This document shows, piece by piece, positions 1-8,521 of a stretch of DNA of 64,000 nucleotides. Within the stretch, counting starts at the first letter, position 1. Each line of letters begins with the position of its first letter. The stretch covers positions 992,001 to 1,056,000 of the forward strand of contig OZ244626.1 of assembly GCA_965218495.1 (NCBI GenBank), given 5' to 3'. The notes under the pieces were generated by a model. That model worked only from the letters and a program-made list of their open reading frames with translations, was not told the origin of the DNA and did not search any database. Made by a program: the position numbers and the translations under genes. Source of the DNA: G965218495 sp965218495. Lineage in GTDB: Bacteria; Bacteroidota; Rhodothermia; Rhodothermales; Bin80.

Positions 1-245
1 TGACCGAGGCAGATGCCCAGAATGGGCGTGCTGGGGCCGAGCCGTTCGACTACTTCCATGCAGATGCCCGCACCACGTGGTCGGCCCGGCCCCGGCGATA
101 TCAACACTCCGCGCGGGGCCCATCGAACCACCTCGTCAGACGTGATCGCGTCGTTGCGGACCACCTCATACTCCGCGCCGCTCGCTCCAATAAGTTGCAC
201 CAAATTGTACGTGAACGAGTCGTAGTTGTCGATCACCAAGATCAT
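1..245 (-). CDS. trpG: Anthranilate synthase glutamine amidotransferase subunit, N-terminal part (runs off the window)
   Basis: The first 81 codons are present and the rest lies beyond position 1. The frame opens MILVIDNYDSFTYNLVQ, the hallmark N-terminus of TrpG/PabA class I glutamine amidotransferases, and later reads ISPGPGRP and, at the edge, GICLG, the start of the GxCxG nucleophile elbow. The subunit supplies ammonia from glutamine to TrpE for anthranilate synthesis. Its ATG overlaps the trpS stop codon by four bases (ATGA), which points to translational coupling in the trp operon. A PabA role in folate synthesis is possible for this family, but trpE four genes upstream favours TrpG. 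Confidence 0.93.
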   Translation of the reverse strand, partial: MILVIDNYDSFTYNLVQLIGASGAEYEVVRNDAITSDEVVRWAPRGVLISPGPGRPRGAGICMEVVERLGPSTPILGICLG

Positions 246-1243
246 GAATATGTCGTCATCAGTCCCGTGAGCTCACGAACACGCTCCATACAGGCATTGG
301 CAACTGCACGTGCATTCTTGGCCCCCTGGCGCAGCACATCGTGTACGTAGTCCAGATCATTCAGCAGCTCCCGACGCCGCTCCCGCGCGGGCTCGAAGTA
401 GTTCAGCATCAGGCGAATGAGTTCTTCCTTGGCGTGCCCGTATCCATATCCACCAGCCAGGTAAGCTTCGCGCAACTCGGCCTCCATTGCCGGCGTAGCA
501 AAGAGTCGTATGAGCGCAAAGACATTGCACTTGTCCGGGTCCTTCGGTGCCTCCAGCGGCGTAGAGTCCGTCACGATGCGCTTGACGCGACGCGCCAGAC
601 TCGCCCTTTCCTCAAAAATGCCAATGGCGTTGTCGTAACTCTTGGACATCTTGCGGCCGTCAACTCCGGGCACGGTTGCTACATTCTCTACGATGTACGC
701 CTCGGGAATCGGGAAGAGCGTGTCGTAACGGTTGTTGAACCGCTGCGCAATGTCGCGCGTCATCTCAATATGCTGCCGCTGATCCGCACCCACCGGTACA
801 AGTGTGCCCCCATAAATCAGGATGTCCGCAGCTTGAAGCACCGGGTAGTTAAACAGCCCGCAGTTCGCTCTCAGCCCTTGCGCGACCTTGTCTTTGTAGG
901 CGACACCCTTTTCCAGGTGCGACACCGGGGTCAGGCAAAAGAAGATCCATGTTAGCTCATTCAAAAGCGGTACGTCGCTTTGAACGAAGAGGTTGGACTT
1001 GTCAGGGTCGAAGCCCAGCGCCAGATACGTGACCGCGGCGTCCAGCGTATGTGCGCGCAAAGCCTCCGGATCTTGAAGCGTGGTCATCGCATGGTAGTTC
1101 ACGATGAAATAGTACGACGGGTGCTGCTTCTGGAGTGCGATGTGCTGCCGTATCGCGCCGAAGTAGTTGCCGATATGAAGTGCGCCGGAAGATTGGATGC
1201 CGGAGACGACCACCGTCTGGCCCGGCTCAAAGAATGCAGCCAT
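242..1243 (-). CDS. trpS: Tryptophanyl-tRNA synthetase
   Basis: A 333-residue class I aminoacyl-tRNA synthetase that charges tRNA-Trp, of normal length for bacterial TrpRS. The nucleotide-binding HIGH-like motif appears as HIGNYFGA after SGIQSSGALH, and the KMSKS loop is intact (GRKMSKSYDN). The frame stays open 12 codons further upstream, but those codons overlap the preceding gene; the ATG giving MAAFFEPGQ is five bases after that gene's stop and fits family N-termini. It lies between trpE and trpG, so its expression is probably tied to the Trp attenuator upstream of trpE. The cognate tRNA-Trp gene is about 10 kb away in the tuf cluster. Confidence 0.96.
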   Translation of the reverse strand: MAAFFEPGQTVVVSGIQSSGALHIGNYFGAIRQHIALQKQHPSYYFIVNYHAMTTLQDPEALRAHTLDAAVTYLALGFDPDKSNLFVQSDVPLLNELTWIFFCLTPVSHLEKGVAYKDKVAQGLRANCGLFNYPVLQAADILIYGGTLVPVGADQRQHIEMTRDIAQRFNNRYDTLFPIPEAYIVENVATVPGVDGRKMSKSYDNAIGIFEERASLARRVKRIVTDSTPLEAPKDPDKCNVFALIRLFATPAMEAELREAYLAGGYGYGHAKEELIRLMLNYFEPARERRRELLNDLDYVHDVLRQGAKNARAVANACMERVRELTGLMTTYS

Positions 1244-1248
1244 AAGGT

Positions 1249-1719
1249 CTATTGCGCGGTCCGGACTCGGCGCGCACACTTGTTCAAAAAGCTCAGGCGT
1301 TCCGTGCTGCTTTGTATGCAGTGCTGAAGCACCGCCTCTGTACGCATCTGGTGCTCAATCACCCGCTCCTGAAGCAGGGCCTGGTGCAGCGTGCGCTCCT
1401 TTCCAGTCAGCTGAGCCAAGAGGTTGGTGCCTTCAAGCGCCGACGCGCTACGATCGGCACCCGCATATGCTACGCCGCCGCAGCTGAATACCGTTTCAGC
1501 CAGCTTACCCAAGTCCAAGCGGACTCTTCGTCGGAGAGCCTCCAGTTCCATCAACGCGGCAGGGTCATCGGTCAGTTGGTCGGCACGGTCATACAACCAT
1601 CCCAGTGCGACGTGCTGCTCGAGGAGCGAGTTCACTCGCCCGATGGTTGCTTTGCGCGAAATTGTTTGCCCGGCCCAACCTTTTTTCAGGAGCAGGGACT
1701 TGATTTCTCTGGTGCGCAT
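1249..1719 (-). CDS. Uncharacterised 156-residue protein within the trp operon
   Basis: I do not recognise this protein. It starts MRTREIKSLLLKKGW and is rich in Leu, Glu, Gln and Arg, with long stretches that look alpha-helical and possibly coiled coil (the segments around LEALRRRVRLDLGKLAE and LHQALLQERVIEHQMR). There is no signal peptide or membrane segment. It sits 34 bases after trpE and five bases before trpS on the same strand, so it is almost certainly co-transcribed with them. Several reading frames are open on the opposite strand here, but the operon position and spacing support this one. No catalytic motif is visible and no function is assigned. Confidence 0.75.
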   Translation of the reverse strand: MRTREIKSLLLKKGWAGQTISRKATIGRVNSLLEQHVALGWLYDRADQLTDDPAALMELEALRRRVRLDLGKLAETVFSCGGVAYAGADRSASALEGTNLLAQLTGKERTLHQALLQERVIEHQMRTEAVLQHCIQSSTERLSFLNKCARRVRTAQ

Positions 1720-1753
1720 CGTGGCGTAGGGTTATGTGGCGCAAATATAGCTC

Positions 1754-3244
1754 CTAGAGCAGTCCGTCGGCAGCAACCAGAAGGGCCTTCTTCAGCGCAC
1801 GGGCTTTGTTCTCCGTCTCCTCATATTCCCGCTCCGGGTTACTGTCCGCCACGATTCCAGCGCCGGCCTGGATGAAGATCTCGTTGTCTCGCACTACCAT
1901 CGTTCGAATAGCGATGCAGGTGTCCATGTTGCCTGAAAAATCGATGTACCCCACTGCGCCGGCATAGATGCCGCGTTTGGTGGGCTCAAGTGCATCAATG
2001 ATCTCCATAGCGCGCACCTTAGGTGCGCCACTGACCGTGCCGGCCGGGAAACATGCGCGCAGCACATCCATGGGCTGGAAATGAGGAGCTACCTCACCGC
2101 TGACTGCGCTGACGATATGCATCACGTGCGAGTAGCGCTCGATATAGGCATAGCGATCCACCACTACGCTTCCTACGCTGCAAATACGGCCCAAGTCGTT
2201 GCGACCCAGGTCCACCAGCATGAGATGCTCGGCTCGCTCTTTGGGATCGTTCAGCAGCTCTTCGGCTAGGCGTTCGTCTTCGGCTGCGTTTCGCCCTCTA
2301 GGACGTGTGCCGGCAATCGGCAATAGCTGTGCCCTCCCATCTTCCACACGTACGAGAACCTCAGGCGAGGACCCAATCAGCACAACTTCGTCAAAGTCAA
2401 GATAGAAGAGATACGGCGACGGGTTAATTTGACGCAGTGCCCTGTACAGGTTGAACGAGTCGCCTTCAAATGACATTGAGAACCGCTGCGACAGCACGAC
2501 CTGGAATATTTCACCTTCGTAGATGAGGCGCTTTCCTTCTTCCACAGCCGCCTCGAAGGCATGCCGGGCAAAGTTAGATGCCATATGATCGCTACTCAGC
2601 CTAACTGGCTGCGGCGCTGGAATTGGTGAATGCAGTTCAGCTTCCAATTTGGCAAGCCTGACCTGCGCTTGCAGGTATTGCGCCTTAAGCGACCGGTCAG
2701 GACGCACGAACACGCTGGTCATGAGTACCATCTGGTGCCTTACCCTGTCAAAGGCGGCCATGGTGTCATAGAAGCACCAGATCGCGTCGGAGACCCCCAG
2801 TTCATCCTCCGGCATATCGGGCAGGTGTTCTATGAGGCGCACGCCGTCGTATCCAAGAAATCCTACGGCACCGCAGCGCAGCCGGGGTAGCCCGGGCACG
2901 CTCACTTCTTCGTATTCTTGGAGGTAGTGCTGAAGAACGCTGAAGATGTCGCCACGCGGAGTGTCACCGGCCTGCGTGCCCTGGCCACCCTCTATCTCCA
3001 CGTTCGCCCCGCGGGCACGCACAATCCGGTAAGGATCCTTGCCCAGGAAGGAGTATCGCGCCAGATGCTCGCCACCTTCCACGCTTTCCAGCAAGAATGC
3101 GTAGCGTCCGGACTGCCGCAGCACCAGAAACGCTGACACGGGCGTCAGGAGGTCTGCACTTAGCCGCCTGTAGACCGGGATCACGTGCCGCCCCTTTCCG
3201 CGGTGTGACTCGGCAAACTCCCGGAATTCCCGAAACGTCATCAT
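1754..3244 (-). CDS. trpE: Anthranilate synthase component I
   Basis: TrpE converts chorismate plus ammonia to anthranilate, the first committed step of tryptophan synthesis, with ammonia supplied by TrpG. The 496-residue length is normal. The N-terminal anthranilate synthase domain is followed by the chorismate-binding domain, with motifs such as PIAGTRPRG, DLGRNDLGR, FPAGTVSGAPKVRAME and, near the end, IQAGAGIVADSNPE. The residues LLES near position 50 are consistent with the Trp feedback-binding element of TrpE proteins. Two adjacent ATGs open the frame (MMTFREF); the upstream one is used, and a further upstream ATG would fall inside the attenuator terminator. Regulation is likely through the leader peptide and terminator just upstream. 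Confidence 0.96.
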   Translation of the reverse strand: MMTFREFREFAESHRGKGRHVIPVYRRLSADLLTPVSAFLVLRQSGRYAFLLESVEGGEHLARYSFLGKDPYRIVRARGANVEIEGGQGTQAGDTPRGDIFSVLQHYLQEYEEVSVPGLPRLRCGAVGFLGYDGVRLIEHLPDMPEDELGVSDAIWCFYDTMAAFDRVRHQMVLMTSVFVRPDRSLKAQYLQAQVRLAKLEAELHSPIPAPQPVRLSSDHMASNFARHAFEAAVEEGKRLIYEGEIFQVVLSQRFSMSFEGDSFNLYRALRQINPSPYLFYLDFDEVVLIGSSPEVLVRVEDGRAQLLPIAGTRPRGRNAAEDERLAEELLNDPKERAEHLMLVDLGRNDLGRICSVGSVVVDRYAYIERYSHVMHIVSAVSGEVAPHFQPMDVLRACFPAGTVSGAPKVRAMEIIDALEPTKRGIYAGAVGYIDFSGNMDTCIAIRTMVVRDNEIFIQAGAGIVADSNPEREYEETENKARALKKALLVAADGLL

Positions 3245-3259
3245 GGGTTTACTGCAATG

Positions 3260-3289
3260 AAAAAGCCCACTGCACATCGGCAATGGGCT
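3260..3289 (-). terminator. trp attenuator terminator hairpin
   Basis: On the minus strand a 10-bp stem (AGCCCATTGC pairing with GCAGTGGGCT, one G-U pair, six-base loop CGATGT) is followed directly by a T run. It lies between the Trp leader peptide and trpE, 15 bases before the trpE ATG, exactly where a transcription attenuator is expected. Confidence 0.8.
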
Positions 3290-3340
3290 GTTTCTGGCAT
3301 CTCCGTAGTACCTTATGCGCTAGGGAGTCGCGCCCACTGC
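3265..3340 (-). promoter_or_regulatory. Alternative antiterminator/terminator pairing of the trp leader
   Basis: The sequence GCAGTGGGC occurs twice on the minus strand: once inside the leader-peptide codons at 3332-3340, about 15 bases past the tandem Trp codons, and once as the 3' arm of the terminator at 3265-3273. Both copies can pair with the same segment, GCCCATTGC at 3280-3288. A ribosome stalled on the Trp codons would leave the first copy free to form the antiterminator; a ribosome reaching the leader stop codon would cover or pass it and let the terminator form. The pairing is seen in the sequence; the mechanism is inferred from classical trp attenuation. Confidence 0.7.
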
Positions 3341-3406
3341 CTGCAACGAAGAGCGCCACCAGGTACTCTGGGTCACGTGGGCTATATTTCCGGCTGTGTC
3401 ACACAT
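3320..3406 (-). CDS. trpL: trp operon leader peptide with tandem Trp codons
   Basis: A 28-codon open frame on the minus strand, ATG to TAG, beginning MCDTAGNIAHV and containing TQSTWWRSSLQ, i.e. two adjacent TGG codons at residues 16-17. Tryptophan is the rarest amino acid, so a WW pair in a tiny frame between the promoter region and trpE is a strong sign of a regulatory leader. The codons after WW contain one arm of the alternative RNA pairing described above. No clear Shine-Dalgarno sequence precedes it, in line with the other genes in this window. Role: it senses charged tRNA-Trp by ribosome stalling and controls trpE and the genes behind it. Confidence 0.75.
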   Translation of the reverse strand: MCDTAGNIAHVTQSTWWRSSLQAVGATP

Positions 3407-3529
3407 CGCGGGAACAAACTACGCCATGCACATTGCTAACGCAACCCTTCTCCACCTGAGGAACATGGAGCCTATACTGGCATTTTCCGCGTCGTACGCA
3501 GCAATGCGCGCCAACCTACCCGGAAGAAG

Positions 3530-4717
3530 ATGAAACATCGTGTTTCCCCCTATCACAAGGTCCTCGAACGCACCTTGTTTGTGTTAGCCAGCGCCGGCAT
3601 AGTGCTTACGGCGCACCTGTCCTTTTGGTACGGAGGGCCAGTAGTGGACCCTCTCTGCAGTGGCGCAAGTGACTGCGCTTCGGTGATAGCCCAGGACCCA
3701 ACCTTGTTTGGTCTCTCCAGTGCCACGTCAGGACTGTTGTTTTACCTGTTGGCGGCGGCCCTTACCCTTGGCGTGGCGATGGACCTTTGGGGCAAGCGGC
3801 AAAAATTCAAATCCGCGCGCCTCATGCTGGTAGGGGCTGGATTGCTGTACTCACTCTTTTTGACCATCCTTCAGCTCTTTGCGCTCGAAGACTTCTGCGT
3901 CCTGTGCCTCGCTTCCTTCGGACTAGTGGCGACAATGGCCGGGCTGCTTCTTGTGATGGCCATCACGCCGGTCCCCGAAAGCCGCCGCAGGGGTCAAGCC
4001 ACTCCCCCAAAGGAGATGAAGTTCTTCGGGATCATTGGGGCACTGATTTTGGTAGCGATTGTCGGCGACTACTCGTGGTACCAGTCGAATGCGCCGGAAG
4101 TTGGAATGGCTGCGTCTGCCGACGCGAATTTTAATCCGGCCCTGTGCGGTTACGACGAAGCGCATCCGCGCTTCGAAAACCTGGATCAGTTCATCAGCGA
4201 TTCCGACCCGATTACAGGTTTAGCGGCGGCCCCGGTCACGATTATGGAGTTCATTGATCCTAACTGTCCGGCCTGCAAGTCGCAGCACCCCACTATGAAG
4301 CAGCTTGCAGCGAAATACCCTCAGGATGTTCGTATTGTATATAAGCCGGTGCCGCTAATCGGTAACTTGCTTTATTCACTGGACGAAGTCATGGCCCTCT
4401 GGCTTGCACATGAGCAAGGGCGGTACGACGACATGATAGAGGCAGTGTTTGATGCCCAGAATCCAGCGGGGTTGTCGGTGACCCAACTTTCGGAGATGGC
4501 GGACGATTTGGGACTTGATGCATCGGAATTCCGGCGGGACCTGGAGAGCCGGCGGCTGGAGTCCCGGGCCCGCAGAACGCTCCTGGTGTTTGACGGAATG
4601 GGTCTGGACGGTGTGCCAGCCATCCTTATCAACGGACGCAAGGTGCATGCCTCAGATCGCTCGCTGGGTTGCCTTAGCTACCTCGTGGACCAGGAGCTCG
4701 CCGGCGTAATCCAGTAA
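3530..4717 (+). CDS. Vitamin K epoxide reductase (VKOR) fused to a DsbA/thioredoxin-like domain
   Basis: A 395-residue membrane protein combining an N-terminal VKOR domain of four or five membrane segments (about residues 15-145) with a periplasmic thioredoxin-fold domain (about 225-395). The VKOR part shows the loop cysteine pair C43/C49 and the membrane CXXC C123-V-L-C126. A further membrane segment (165-180) leads to the thioredoxin domain, which has C246-P-A-C249 and the cis-Pro loop GVPAILINGRK. Such proteins make disulfides: the CPAC site oxidises exported substrates and passes electrons through VKOR to quinone, replacing DsbA plus DsbB. It begins divergently from the trp leader and is followed after five bases by transketolase, so the two may be co-transcribed. 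The start MKHRV is the first in-frame ATG. Confidence 0.88.
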   Translation: MKHRVSPYHKVLERTLFVLASAGIVLTAHLSFWYGGPVVDPLCSGASDCASVIAQDPTLFGLSSATSGLLFYLLAAALTLGVAMDLWGKRQKFKSARLMLVGAGLLYSLFLTILQLFALEDFCVLCLASFGLVATMAGLLLVMAITPVPESRRRGQATPPKEMKFFGIIGALILVAIVGDYSWYQSNAPEVGMAASADANFNPALCGYDEAHPRFENLDQFISDSDPITGLAAAPVTIMEFIDPNCPACKSQHPTMKQLAAKYPQDVRIVYKPVPLIGNLLYSLDEVMALWLAHEQGRYDDMIEAVFDAQNPAGLSVTQLSEMADDLGLDASEFRRDLESRRLESRARRTLLVFDGMGLDGVPAILINGRKVHASDRSLGCLSYLVDQELAGVIQ

Positions 4718-4722
4718 CTGCC

Positions 4723-6711
4723 ATGCTTCAGGAAGCATGCATTAACACGATTCGGCTTCTTGCGGCCGATGCGGTTCAGCGAGCACGCAGCGGGCACCCC
4801 GGCATGCCGATGGGTGCGGCCCCCATGGCCTATGTGCTGTGGACGCGGCACCTGCGTCATGACCCGGCAAACCCCCAATGGCCCAATAGGGACCGGTTTG
4901 TACTTTCAGCCGGCCACGGGTCCATGTTGCTTTATGCCTTGCTGCATCTGACGGGGTACGACCTTCCGATGGAAGAGCTGAAGGCTTTTCGCCAATGGGG
5001 TAGCCGAACGCCCGGGCACCCGGAGCATGGGCTCACGCCCGGAGTGGAAACCACCACGGGGCCGCTCGGTCAGGGTTTTGCCAACGGCGTTGGGATGGCC
5101 ATTGCCGAGCGCTACCTCGCATCCAGATTCAATCGCGACGGCTACGGGCTCATTGACCACCGTACCTATGGCATCGTGTCTGACGGCGACCTCATGGAAG
5201 GCGTCTCGCATGAAGCCGCAGCGCTCGCCGGGCACTTGGGACTCGGAAAGCTCATCTACTTGTGGGATGACAACAGCATCACGATTGACGGGAGTACCCG
5301 CTTGGCGTTTACGGAGGATCCCTGTATGCGCTTTCTGGCTTACGGGTGGCAGGTGCTTCACGTCGAAGACGGAAACGACACCGATGCGTTGGATGCTGCG
5401 TTGCGGGAGGCTACGTCCAATGGCGCACAGCCAACGCTGATTCGTGTCACGACAACTATTGCGTACGGGAGCCCTAACAAGGCAGGGACGGCCGACGCCC
5501 ATGGAGCGCCCCTTGGCGAAGGCGAGGTGGTGCTCACCAAGCGCGCGCTCGGCTTTGCTGAGGATGAGCATTTCAGTGTTCCCAGTGGGGTCCGTAAGGC
5601 CATGGATGCTAGGGCCCGTGGGCAGCAGCGATCCAAGGCGTGGCAGGCGCTCCGTGCCCGCTACGTGGATGCCTATCCAGCACTTTCGGGTGAACTTGCC
5701 AAATGGCATCAGCGAGATGAGTCCGACAATTCGGAGTGGATAGCCGCGCTGCCCACCTTTGAGCGAGGCAGCAAGTTCGCCACGCGTGCCGCCAGTGGCA
5801 AGGCATTGGGCGCGCTCCTGGAAAACGTCCCAAACCTTATCGGCGGCTCTGCTGACTTAACGCCGTCCAACAAGACCCGTGGCGCAGCGCAAAAGGACTT
5901 CCAACGGCTGTCTCCATCTGGTAGCTATCTGCGATTTGGGGTGCGCGAGCATGCCATGGCAGGGATCTGCAACGGCATTAGCCTGCATGGCATGTTGCGT
6001 CCGTATTGCGGGACGTTCCTTGTGTTCAGCGACTACATGCGCCCGGCGATACGCCTGAGCGCCATCATGAAGCAGCCGGTCATCTACGTCTTCACGCACG
6101 ATTCAATTGGCGTGGGTGAGGACGGCCCGACGCACCAGGCCATCGAGCACGTGATGGCCTTGCGTGCCATCCCGAACCTCACGGTGATACGGCCCGCCGA
6201 CGCGTGCGAGACCACCCAGGCTTGGCGCGCAGCACTAATGAATACCACTGGCCCTACGGCGCTGGTTCTGACACGGCAAGGTGTGCAAACCGTCACCGGA
6301 GAAGCCACTGCGCGAGAACTGGCACGCGGCGCGTACGTCTTGCGAATAGGTGGTGTGAAACCCGATATCATCCTGATAGCCACAGGGAGTGAGGTTCAGC
6401 TGGCCGTGGAAGCCCACGTACTGCTGGCGTCTGAAGGCATTGTCTCGCGTGTGGTAAGCATGCCGTCGTGGGAGCTGTTTGCGCAACAGTCGCAAGATTA
6501 CCAGTCCGCCGTGCTTCCACCGGGCGTTGTACGACGCCTAGCCATAGAGGCCGGCGTAACATTAGGATGGGAACGCTACGTCGGTGCTCATGGGCGTGTG
6601 CTCGGCATTGATCACTTCGGCGCATCCGCACCGGGAGCGAGGCTATTCAATGAATTCGGGTTTACCACCGAACGTGTAGTGGCGGCCGCGCGTATCCTTC
6701 TTGGCAATTAG
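4723..6711 (+). CDS. tkt: Transketolase
   Basis: A 662-residue thiamine-diphosphate enzyme that moves two-carbon units between sugar phosphates in the pentose phosphate pathway. Length and domain order are those of bacterial transketolases: an N-terminal ThDP-binding domain (RSGHPGMPMG, GPLGQGFANGVGMA, and SDGDLMEG with its metal-binding DNNS element about 25 residues on), the central pyrimidine-binding domain (GVREHAMAGICNG, HDSIGVGEDGPTHQ) and the C-terminal transketolase domain. The start ATG lies five bases after the VKOR-DsbA gene. All catalytic histidines I can recognise are present. Confidence 0.96.
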   Translation: MLQEACINTIRLLAADAVQRARSGHPGMPMGAAPMAYVLWTRHLRHDPANPQWPNRDRFVLSAGHGSMLLYALLHLTGYDLPMEELKAFRQWGSRTPGHPEHGLTPGVETTTGPLGQGFANGVGMAIAERYLASRFNRDGYGLIDHRTYGIVSDGDLMEGVSHEAAALAGHLGLGKLIYLWDDNSITIDGSTRLAFTEDPCMRFLAYGWQVLHVEDGNDTDALDAALREATSNGAQPTLIRVTTTIAYGSPNKAGTADAHGAPLGEGEVVLTKRALGFAEDEHFSVPSGVRKAMDARARGQQRSKAWQALRARYVDAYPALSGELAKWHQRDESDNSEWIAALPTFERGSKFATRAASGKALGALLENVPNLIGGSADLTPSNKTRGAAQKDFQRLSPSGSYLRFGVREHAMAGICNGISLHGMLRPYCGTFLVFSDYMRPAIRLSAIMKQPVIYVFTHDSIGVGEDGPTHQAIEHVMALRAIPNLTVIRPADACETTQAWRAALMNTTGPTALVLTRQGVQTVTGEATARELARGAYVLRIGGVKPDIILIATGSEVQLAVEAHVLLASEGIVSRVVSMPSWELFAQQSQDYQSAVLPPGVVRRLAIEAGVTLGWERYVGAHGRVLGIDHFGASAPGARLFNEFGFTTERVVAAARILLGN

Positions 6712-6808
6712 GTCCTGCGCAGTGATTGGTTTTGGTGTTCGGTGCCTGAAAAGCGCTGCGATTGGTGAAACGAATCGTACGCGCCGGTTTGTACCTTGGC
6801 ATAGCGCC

Positions 6809-7267
6809 ATGCTAAGTGCCATGATCGTGCAAGCGCTCATCCTCTTGCAACTTTTGGCCTGTGGCACAGCGCAGGCGCAGCGGTTTCCAGGAGAGGAAAA
6901 ATGGAAACAGCTCCTGAACCACGAAGGCGTCACATTTCGATACCTGTACTATCGGCGAGCGGATGGCAAAAATGCGGGCGTGGTGCTGATGCTGGAAAAC
7001 ATGAACGACTATGCCGTCGCGTACTCATTCAATATAGTCTTCAAGAGTGATGGCGATGAGGTGGTTCGTGCGGTCACGGGCACACTTGAACCCGGGCAGC
7101 GCACGACTGGCTCCAACAACGGCCTGTCCTGGATTCCATGGGAGGACCAGCGCGCCATCGGCCAGATAGGCCTCCGCGGCTATAAGGTGACACCTAAGAA
7201 GGAGGACCCGGAGCCATGCTGTGGTCCGCAGGCCAGTGTTATTGACACGGGGCCGCCAATTTCTTAA
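6809..7267 (+). CDS. Small secreted protein of unknown function
   Basis: A 152-residue protein whose start is set at the ATG directly before a signal peptide (MLSAMIVQALILLQLLACGTAQAQ); an ATG four codons later would also work, and the open frame extends further upstream into transketolase without a plausible N-terminus. After cleavage the mature part contains RYLYYRRADGKNAGVVLMLE and an NDYAVAYSF...V segment, which read like a single beta-sandwich domain, then a C-terminal tail with two adjacent cysteines (PCCGP). I do not recognise the family. It stands alone between transketolase and queA. Confidence 0.6.
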   Translation: MLSAMIVQALILLQLLACGTAQAQRFPGEEKWKQLLNHEGVTFRYLYYRRADGKNAGVVLMLENMNDYAVAYSFNIVFKSDGDEVVRAVTGTLEPGQRTTGSNNGLSWIPWEDQRAIGQIGLRGYKVTPKKEDPEPCCGPQASVIDTGPPIS

Positions 7268-7463
7268 ACTTGGTGCGAATATTGAGTTGTTCAGTTGCGG
7301 TTCCGCAACGATTAAGACTGCCTTTCATTTCCAGCGCCGGCGTGAATCCGATCGCATGGGCGCTCGTCTGGCACAGGCGTTGTCCCGCAATACCGGGACT
7401 CTTGTGTGAAGCCAGGCCCTAGTCACCAAGCCACAAGTCCTTATGCGCATGTCCTTTAACAGG

Positions 7464-8510
7464 ATGAAGCTATCGGCCTTCGTCTACGAGTACCCGCCAG
7501 AGCTGATCGCGCGATATCCTGCGGAGCCACGTGACCATTCGCGGCTAATGGTGCTCAATCGGAAGGAAAGGACGATAGAGCACCGCCATTTCTACGACGT
7601 CGTGGAGTACTTTAGCGACGGGGATGTTCTTATTTACAATGATACCAAGGTATTTCCGGCGCGCCTACTCGGGTGCAAGGAAAAGACCGGCGCGGGTATT
7701 GAGGTCTTTCTGCTTCGTGAGTTAAACCCGGAAAGCCGCTTATGGGATGTCATCGTCGATCCCGCGCGCAAGATTCGTATCGGCAATAGGCTCTTATTCA
7801 GCAACGGCCTTGTGGCCGAGGTCATCGATAACACGACCTCGCGCGGGCGAACGATACGATTTGTTTTTGGCGGCACGAACAAGGAGTTGTACGGCAAGAT
7901 TGACGAGATCGGCCAAACCCCGCTGCCTCCTTACATCAAGCGGCCGGTAGAGCCTTCCGACCGTGAACGCTATCAGACCATTTTTGCACAGCACCGCGGC
8001 GCCGTAGCCGCTCCGACCGCCGGGCTGCACTTTACGCCGGAGCTTACGACTACGTTGCGTGAGAAAGGTGTGAACGTAGTGCCGGTGACGCTGCACGTTG
8101 GGCTCGGAACTTTTCGGCGCGTTGAGGTCGAAGATCTCACTAAGCACCGCATGCATTCCGAAAACTATGCCATCTCAAAGGAAACGGCTACGACCGTCAA
8201 TCGCACACTGAGCTCCAAAACTAACACCGTGACAGCGATCGGCACCACGGTAGTACGGGCGGTGGAAACCAGCCTGACCGTGTCGAGGCGGCTGAAGGGA
8301 ACCACTGGATGGACGGATAAGTTCATCTACCCGCCCTACGAATTCAACATCACCCAACGGCTAATCACAAACTTCCACATGCCCAAGAGCACGTTGCTCA
8401 TGTTGGCGACCGCGTTTGCTGGCTACAAGTTCCTTATGGAGGCTTATCGCGAAGCCATTGCGAAGGAGTATCGTCTCTTTTCCTTCGGTGATGCTATGCT
8501 GATTGTCTGA
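7464..8510 (+). CDS. queA: S-adenosylmethionine:tRNA ribosyltransferase-isomerase
   Basis: QueA transfers the ribose of S-adenosylmethionine to preQ1-modified tRNA, giving epoxyqueuosine in the queuosine pathway at anticodon position 34. The 348-residue protein has the family signature segments YPAEPRDHSRLMVLNR, YNDTKVFPARLLG, AVAAPTAGLHFT, VTLHVGLGTFRRV and NFHMPKSTLLMLA. An ATG seven codons earlier is in frame, but MKLSAFVYEYPPELIA matches the usual QueA N-terminus, so the later ATG is chosen. The other queuosine genes are not in the window. It is followed 11 bases later by ispD, so the two probably share a transcript. Confidence 0.95.
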   Translation: MKLSAFVYEYPPELIARYPAEPRDHSRLMVLNRKERTIEHRHFYDVVEYFSDGDVLIYNDTKVFPARLLGCKEKTGAGIEVFLLRELNPESRLWDVIVDPARKIRIGNRLLFSNGLVAEVIDNTTSRGRTIRFVFGGTNKELYGKIDEIGQTPLPPYIKRPVEPSDRERYQTIFAQHRGAVAAPTAGLHFTPELTTTLREKGVNVVPVTLHVGLGTFRRVEVEDLTKHRMHSENYAISKETATTVNRTLSSKTNTVTAIGTTVVRAVETSLTVSRRLKGTTGWTDKFIYPPYEFNITQRLITNFHMPKSTLLMLATAFAGYKFLMEAYREAIAKEYRLFSFGDAMLIV

Positions 8511-8521
8511 ACGAGCCGGTT

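Noticed and set aside
341..955. Plus-strand open frame of 204 codons
   Set aside because: It is the reverse of trpS, which has clear HIGH-like and KMSKS motifs on the minus strand.
7294..7309. Inverted repeat GTTGCG-GTTC-CGCAAC between the secreted protein gene and queA
   Set aside because: No T run follows on either strand, so it is not supported as a terminator, and no other role is evident.
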